From contig CM077831.1 of assembly GCA_039720395.1 (NCBI GenBank), positions 6,490,003 through 6,554,002 of the forward strand: a stretch of DNA of 64,000 nt, read 5' to 3'. Every line of letters starts with the position of its first letter. Position 1 is the first letter of the stretch. Positions 49,801 through 58,800 of this stretch are shown one piece after another. The translations under genes were made by a program, and so were the position numbers. The notes under the pieces are model-generated. The model was not told the DNA's origin. It searched no databases and was given only the letters and a program-made list of their open reading frames with translations. Source of the stretch: Liquidambar formosana. Its lineage: Eukaryota > Streptophyta > Magnoliopsida > Saxifragales > Altingiaceae.

Positions 49801-52800
49801 AATCGCACTTATTCTTTTGGTGCTTTACGAACCCGTTATTTTGAGATGCCAGGTTGAAAGCAAGAATAACCAACACAGCAAACAAAAGGATCAGGGAACA
49901 AGGAGAATAAGAGATCAAAAGGTAGAACATGGGAGACAAAAGTGGAAAACATGTGGGCCATGTCTCCACTAACATAACACCAAGTCATTATCTCTTGGAT
50001 GTCATATCCCTAAGATATGTTATATCTTACTATCTTAGAATTTTCCTTATTAGTGTCATGTGCAACTATATATAATTTGTCAACATAATTCTTATCCAGT
50101 CTGTATGTTTATTAAATTGTTCTCAAATGTTAGAGAATAGGATACATGACTGGAATCTGGGAGACTAACCAGATTGAGCCCCCACCTTGAGTTCTCTTGT
50201 GCTGGTGGGATGATTGTCTTTGCTGTATTTTGTTGGTTTAACTAGAACCTTTTAAGTCATTATATTTTTGGAGAAGATAAGCTATTTGGTAGTGGAGTAG
50301 TACTCTAAGATGCATATATTGGCAATGTCCTGCCTAGAAATAATGAGATAAATAATACTATCAAGGGATTGAAACTTGAGTCAGATAATAAAGCATAGTC
50401 ACAATGACGTTTAAGATGAGATGCATTTCTTGCCTTTTTTTTTCCCTTGGGTGCAGTTGCCTTTTTTGGGTGGAACCTGCAATTTTTTATTTTTTTATTT
50501 TTTTTACCATTTCATCCTCCATCTAAGAAAGTTCATTTCTTATGAGGAAAAAAATTATGGATGTTTTAAGAATGTTTATTACCTAGATGTTTGTACAGTA
50601 TGCATTTGTTAGGTGACGGGGGCTGCATGGCATGCAGTCTGATACTTTCTAACTCATTGTTTCTTTGGGTTTGTGTGTGTTGGGGGGGGGGGGGGGGGGG
50701 GTGGCGGAAAGGGACCAACTTTTATGTCTTACTTTTATTTCTGTTAATATATCAGTAATGTACTTTCTAATTTGAGCTGTCCTTCTCATTTCTTGGATAT
50801 GTGGTATTTATTGAAGGTGCTATTGTTGTTTTGACACGTTTCATAGGGTGCTCGCAATTCCTTGCCTCGTGCTCGTGCTGCCCTGAAATACATAGTGTTA
50901 GCTTTATCTGGGCATATGGATGATGTACTAGCAAAATATAAGGTATTGCCTCATTCTTTGGCCTTTGATTAATATGTTTTATTCATAATGCTTGTATCTT
51001 CTATAAACCATCTTTTATCTAAGAAACCTTTTAAAATAAATTTGTAGTATTGTCAAGTTGTGAACTCAACCCTGTTTGAATGATGCCATTAGATGGAGTT
51101 TTTTGCTTACTTTTGGATCCATTTGGTTCCTGAATATATTGATGTGTTGGAAAGGAAAATGTAACTGATGGCTTCGTTTCTAAGCATTTTTATGCATTTT
51201 GCTTTCCTTCATTCCTGTTAAGAACAAACAGGGTTGGTGGCAACCAAATACCCCCTTAATTTTTGCGAAGATCTGGATAGATAATTCATCTTAGCTTGTT
51301 AATTAATTGTCAGATATTAACTTCAGTTCTGTAACTTTCAGGAAGTTAGGCACAGAATTCTCTTTCTTGTGGAGATGCTGGAGCCTTTTCTTGATCCTGC
51401 CATAATTGCTCTGAAGAGTCCAATTGCCTTCGGAGATGTATCTTCCATTTGTCAGGAAAAGCATGAACGTACTTGTGCTATTGCTCTCAATGTCATCCAC
51501 ACAGCAGTACGAAAGCCTGCTGTTCTTCCTTCTCTAGAATCTGAATGGAGGCGTGGATCCGTTGCTCCAAGGTAGTAGATACATATAGTGAACATTGGAA
51601 AATAATTTTCCTAATTCCTTTAAAAGAAAAGATAAAGAAATTTTATTTTTTGGCTCACACAAAAACAAAGAAAAACTAGGAGGCATTACCTCATTTTTAA
51701 GGAACAAGGCAAACCCTAAAAATATTTTTAATAAGAAAACATTTTTATTTCCAAAAACCAGTGTGACTCTAATTTTAGAAAAGAACGATCTATGAACCAA
51801 GAATCAAGGGTTTTGGGGGACAAGTTGTGACATGGGAAGCTTTTGAGAAACATCCCATAGGCCAATGAGGCCTGGGTTAGTCTCCTAATCTAATTGGGTT
51901 AGTTTAATTCTTTTACCCATGAATATTATCATTGAACATTAAAAATAAAAATAAAATAACAGCATGCACATTAAATAGAATAAAACGCATCCATCCATCC
52001 ATCCACAATAAAATAAATAAATAAGAAAAATACTAAAAGCAATAATAAATAAAAGAAATAAAGGAGAATTAGAGATAAAACAAAAAGAAAAAGAAAACCT
52101 AGGATACTCATTATCCTAAGGAGAACTTGAGTTCAAAAGAACGCCTACGTACCTTTACTAGTTACCTAATAAGGATCAAAGTCCACGTAGTTCAAATTAC
52201 CAATGGGGAGGCATCTTACTCCTCTCATGGAGAACTACATGTAATTATTCAGAAAACATTTGTATGAAAGAATTCCAATAAAAAGAGACTTTTATTGGGA
52301 AAAAAATTTAGAACAAAATATTCATTTGGAAAAGTTTCCTCTTTTATTAAAATTTCGTTCTTACTAAAAAGCATAATCGTCCATGCTAGGGTTAGTCTCG
52401 GGGAAGGAGAATGATATCTTCTAAAATAGCCTACAATGCTAACAAACTATACTAAAAGATAAGAATACTAATTGCATATTAAGGGTAAATATCCAAAATA
52501 TCCCTCATAAAAAGAATTATAACCAAAACCCCATAAAATAATTTTCCTATCGGGAAAAAAAACCCAAATAGAGTTAAAATATATCCGAAAAACCCAACAC
52601 CTTAACTTCCATCCAACTCTGTTTAAATTATACAGCTTTTGGATTGACATACCCTTTTTATAATTGTTTGTTTATTCATTTTCTTGTCCCCCCCTTTCTT
52701 TTTTTTTGTTTTTGTTTTTGTTTTTTTTTTTTGGTGATAAGTGACAAATAATCAATTTATTAGATAAACAGGATGGTAATACAAATTTTGAATAATTGTT

Positions 52801-55800
52801 TTTATGTTTTAATAAAAAATGTAATAAGGGTATTTTAGTTAAGAAATTTCATCACTTAAACGGAGTTGGATGGAAGTTAAGTTTTGGGTTTTTTTGGATA
52901 TAGTTTAACCCTATTTGGGTTTTTCTGATAGAATAATTTTTCTATGGGGTTTTTGGATATAATTCCTTTTGAGGGATATTTTAGATATTTTCCCTGATTA
53001 AACATGACAACTACCTTACCTTTATGCTAAGCAAGATACTATATGATCAAGCAATCTCCATCAAAATACCATCACAAGAATGATAAGAAGATAAACACAA
53101 AATAATAATTATGCTACTCAGTGCTAGAGAGACTAACCATGCAAATTATATTCCCAAGGTGATATTCCATCAATCTCAAGGATAATGACAGTCATCATCA
53201 CACCAAAACACACAAACAATATCACCCTATCAATCTCAAGAGCAATATTTAAGCACCAATCAAAAAGATAACAAATCCTACATATGCTATAGGACAATTT
53301 TCATGCAAATACCCTTAAAGCATCCATCACGGCATCATTTAACATTACTATTCAAGTCTGGACAGCATGTTAAAATTCTACAAAAATCATTCTTGTGCGA
53401 GCTGAACAACAATGTCATGCAACACAGAACTATCCCATACTCTTACATGCAAAAACAGCAATTCAATGCAAAATATGCTAACACTGCATCCTATATGTAA
53501 CCCCTATTTTCTAATATGAAAATATAAATTCCTAACCATAATAATGCATATAATAAGCACAAAATTCATAGGAAAGCAACAACAAGCAAAACAATGCATA
53601 GCTTTTCTTATGGACAAACTTTTTTATGCTTAGAACTTCAGGTGAGAAGTTTTATGTATAAGTTCATTGTATGAAAGGTTTGATTATACTTTCTATGTAA
53701 ACTTGCTACCCTAGAATGCAAAAACAATGGTGGTGCAATTGAAAAAACCTCTTAGCCTAGTCATGCAAAGATCTACTCTCTAAAAAGGATAATCCTCCTA
53801 AAACCCTATGAAGATGATCACTACGTGAGATGACTCCAACATAAAAAATACTCAAAAACATGCATAGAAAGGCACCAAAAACTCTAGATCACCATTTACT
53901 ATTCTATAATGAAAACCCCTATTTTTGGGAGAGAAAAGGAGAATCGCTATTACACTAAAGATAATGACAATTATGCTAGATGATTCCCGCATGAAAAACA
54001 CTTAACAATATGCAGAGTCATGCCATAATGATGGTAAAGGCCTAAACTGACATCATGCTACAATGAATGTACTCATTCTAGAGAAAAAATTTGCTTGAAG
54101 GATAAGATTTACAGGATATCTTAGGAATCCTGGAAACACCATGCAAAAATATTTATCATGCCCTCTAAACATACTCAACAATGAAAACCAATCATGATAA
54201 ATACATTATGAACACATCCTGAACATGCGTCCTACAACAAAGAATCCATGGAGAATTGAAGAGGGATGACACTTACCCCTCGCAAAGCCTTTCTTCTCTC
54301 TTATTTCCTTCTTTTGCTAGCTTTGTTCTCTGTCTCTCTCACCTACAAAATGCTCTTGAATCTCTCTCAAGGTGTGAGTAACAAGTAAATTCGTGCTCCT
54401 CTCTCTCTCTCTCTTGAATATAGGTGGTGTGTTAGAGTCCTTATGCTGAAATAGAGTCTCTATTTATAGGTAACCAACTCTAGGATCCAATGCTCGAGAT
54501 TATTTTACCATATAATGAACCAATGGCTATTATTGAGTGTCTTGGGCCTAATGAAACTCAAAGTTACATAAAAAATGGATGGAACTTAGAAAAAATTCAA
54601 TTGGAAAGTCAAAATTTGAAAAATATGGAAAAGGTTGCAAAATAGGAAAGAACAGTAGGGCAGCCAACCAAGGGAGGATGGCTCAACCATCCAGGGTGGA
54701 AGGCCTAGCTGTGCAAGGCCAAACGGCCGCCCTGTGTAGGTGCCCACTCTTGTTTCCTTTTTGAGTTACCTTCCTTCCAAGTCATGTATATTGCTCAAAT
54801 TGGGTCCAAATTCAATGATTCCAAAGTTGAAACAATCACGATTCATTAAGGTATGATTCTAAAGGTTTAACTCTGCAATCGAACCAATTTTGTTTCAAAT
54901 TAAAATAAAGCTTTCCAAATTGTATTTCAATATTAAATTAAGCTGGAAAGAACACAAGTTGACTCATTGATTTTGAAATTCTAAGTGCAAATCAAAGGTT
55001 ATTTTCCAAAGAACTGAATCAATTTGAAAAGCATTCAATTCTTAAATTGACTCTATAAAATAGCTTCCCTACATCAACACGAGCACAATGGAACAACTCG
55101 ACAAGAATTCGAAAGTCAAACAGAAATTATGCAAGCAAAAGGACAAAAATGCCCTTCAAGTCGCAAATGTTCTTATTAACCATCAAAATTCATCCGGATT
55201 TGAACCAAGACATGGACATGATCTACATGAACCTAAAATGCAAATGATGGAATGCAAAAACAAACAAAAGCATGCATCCAATAATTGCCTAATTCGAAGA
55301 AGGAAAAAGGGCAAAAATGGCCTTTGAAACCCAGGAGCTTTAAATCTTATCTGAGACTTAAGCAAACCTTAGGAAAGCACTTAGGGTTGAAAATGGGGAG
55401 TCTACGCATATATCATATTGTTGCTTAAATATTCAATTGTTAGAATTCTTGGCATGGCATGTTCTAAGGAGATTTGAACTTCTTATCTATTCTACTTTGC
55501 AAATGCTCAAGAGAATTGGTGTGATAGGAGAAATGAGGCTGCATGTATTGAAGATTATTTAAATTCTTATCATGCTTATTTATACGAATCAAATTCCATT
55601 ATAATGTTGTGATTTTTAATCTAATTTTTATTGAGTAGAAATCAAACATTTACTTGCATGATATATGATTTTCATGTTGTTCCCTTTTAAACTTTCAAAT
55701 AAAGGTCACTGGATTTCTAAAGGTCTTTAAGTCAAACAAGGTGTCCCTCACTAAGTATTCTGTTTTATTATGTTGGATTGGTAATGTGTTGATAAATATC

Positions 55801-58800
55801 TTCATGCAGTGTGCTTCTCTCAATATTGGAACCTCATATACAGTTACCGCCTGAAATTGACCTTTGCGTCTCTCCTTTTTCTAAAACATCCGAGCAAGAA
55901 CATTCTAATGTTTCTTCTCTTTCTTCTTTACTTCGATATGGAGGAACTTCTTTGAAGTCCAATGGCCAAGATGAATCTGATGGAAAGACAGATGCTTCTG
56001 ATACAGCTGTGAAGATGGACTTTTCTGAAGATGTCAGTCTTTTTTTTGGCCCGCCAGAACTGACGAGCATAGCACTGATAAATATTTCTAGCAGTCCTCA
56101 TAAAAATTGGTCAAATTCTACTCATGGCAATGTAATCACAGAAGAGAAGCTTGTATTGGAGAATAAATTGTCTAACCAGTCTCTGAATGGCTTAATGTTG
56201 GATGCTGGTTTTTCTGTTGAATACTTTAACTTGCATGCAGATTATTTGCAACTTACAAATTATCGAGATATTGAGCTGAGGGCTTCTGAGTTTCGGCGTT
56301 TGGCTTTAGACTTACACTCTCAGGGTGAGATTACTCCCGAGAGTCATGATGCTGCAATAGATGCTTTACTTTTGGCAGCAGAGTGCTATGTCAATCCCTT
56401 CATGATGTCTTTCAGAACCAGTCATAACGTTATCAACCAGATGAACTGTAAAGGTGCAAAAATTCAACCAAACGATGAAATTTCAGAGCTAAGAAGGGTT
56501 TTTGGAAAGAATAATAGCAACTTGGAAACATTAGCCCATCTTGAAAGGAAGAGAGACAAAATTGTTCTTCAAATACTGCTTGAAGCTGCCCAATTAGACA
56601 AAGAGTATCAGAAAAAGGTATCAGATAGAGAGGATTGTCAATACACCACTGAAGCCTATGATGAACAGGTCATAAATTTGTCTCCACTTGATACAGAATT
56701 CACGGATGCAATCACCTTGGTTCGACAGAATCAAGCTTTATTGTGTAACTTTCTGATTCAGCGGTTGAAAAGAGAGCAACACTCAATGCACGAAATTCTT
56801 TTGCAAAGTCTTCTGTTTTTGTTGCACTCAGCCACCAAGCTATTCTGCACTCCTGAACATGTAATTGATATCATATTGGGTTCTGCTGAGTACTTTAATG
56901 GGATGCTAACATCTTTTTATTATCAGTTCAAAGAAGGCAATTTCCAGCTGGATCCAGAAAAGGTGCATGAGGTGCAGCGCCGCTGGATGCTTCTTCAAAA
57001 ATTGGTGATTGCTTCAAGTGGTGGTGATGAAGGGCCAGACATCGTAATCAATATCAACAAGGGTTTTCGGTATGGGAATTTGATTCCATCTTCAGCCTGG
57101 GTGCAGAGAATACCTACATTCTCTACTTGTGCTTTCCCTCTGGTTCGGTACCTTGGATGGATGGCAGTATCTCGTATTGCCAAACAGTATTTGAAAGAGC
57201 GGCTCAACCTTGTGTCAGATCTGTCACAGCTGACGTATTTGCTGTCTATTTTTGCCGATGATCTTGCACTAGTAGATAATGTTGTCAATAAAAGAGATGA
57301 AGATGTAAAAATTGAACAATTAGAAGATAAACAAGATCCTTGTGTTGATGGAGACCAATCCTTTTGTGTTATCTACCCTGATCTCAGTAAATTCTTCCCT
57401 AATATGAAAAAACAATTTGAAGCTTTTGGGGAAATTATTTTGGAGGCTGTTGGATTGCAGTTGAGATCTCTTTCTTCTAGTATTGTGCCTGACATATTGT
57501 GTTGGTTTTCTGATTTGTGTTTGTGGCCGTTTCTCCAAAAGAACCAGCTTCGTAATAGTTCTGATCATTTGAAAGGTTACAGTGCGAAGAATGCCAAAGC
57601 AATCATACTATACATACTTGAAGCAATTGTAGTTGAGCACATGGAAGCCATGGTGCCTGAAATACCTAGGGTGGTGCAAGTGCTGGTATCCCTTTGTAAA
57701 ACCTCATACTGCGACGTGTCATTTCTTGACTCTATATTATGTCTGTTGAAGCCCATTATCTCATATTCTTTACATAAGGTGTCTGATGAAGAGAAATTGT
57801 TGATCGATGATTCATGCCTTAATTTTGAGTCTTTATGCTTTGATGAGCTTTTCAATAATATTAGGCACAAAAATGAGAATCAAGATAGTCCTGAGGAAAA
57901 AGTATACAGCAGAGCACTCACGACTTTTATTTTGGCTTCTGTATTTCTTGATTTATCCTACCAACGAAAAAGGGAAGTTCTACAGTCCTTGATCTTGTGG
58001 GCTGGTTTTGCTACCTTTGAGCCAACAACTTTTCTCCATGACTATCTTTGTGCGTTTCAATGTGTTATGGAAAGTTGTAAAGTTTTGTTAGTTGAGACAT
58101 TAAGAGTCTTCGGTATTATCCCACTTCAGATGCCCCACTCTTTTGATGTCAACACTGGTGCCCTATGTAAGAATAGCTCAGAATCATGTTCATGGTTCCT
58201 CAATGACGTCTTTGATAGCTCTTGTCCAACTAAAGTTTCCAAGAAGCTTGGAAGTAACGGATCTGATGATGAGAACTCAAATAAAAAGGTTTATCATTTG
58301 TCGGGCGAAGAAATAGAATATTTTTGTAATGACTTAGAGGCTCTGATTAGCAAACTTAATCCAACTGTAGAGTTCTGTTGTAAACTCCATCATCAACTGG
58401 CAAAGAAGCTGAATCTTACATCAGCAGAGTGTTTCGTTTATTCAAGATGCTTGTCTTCAATTACAAAAAAAGTTGATAATGCTATAGGGGATGATAGCGA
58501 ACATCTTTCTTCCCCTAACTCAGTTGGCCAGTTCTCCGTTCATTGGAGGATTGGTCTTGAAGGACTTGCTCAAATCACTATGACGCTCCAAGAAATTCAT
58601 TGCTGGGAAGTTGCATCTATGATGTTTGATTGTCTACTGGGAGTGCCCCGGAGTTTTTGCCTGGATGATATGCTTGGTTCTATTTGTTGTGCAATTAAAA
58701 ATTTCTGTTGTAGTGCACCACAAATTGCTTGGCGCTTGCAGATTGATAAATGGTTGTCAATTTTATTTGCGAGAGGTGTCCAGAGCTTCCACGAAAGTGA

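Larger units (their letters stand above)
44406..49979 (-). mobile_element. Full-length Ty1-copia retrotransposon in an intron of the host gene
   Basis: Direct LTRs at 44406-45036 and 49335-49979 begin TGTTAGGGAAAAA and end CATAACA. CCAAG flanks both sides (44401-44405 and 49980-49984). On the - strand the primer-binding site TGGTATCAGAGC (49321-49332) follows the 5' LTR, and a purine-rich GGGAGAT precedes the 3' LTR. Gag, protease, integrase, reverse transcriptase and RNase H follow in copia order, but with several stops and lost active-site residues. It is antisense to the host gene. Confidence 0.93.
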
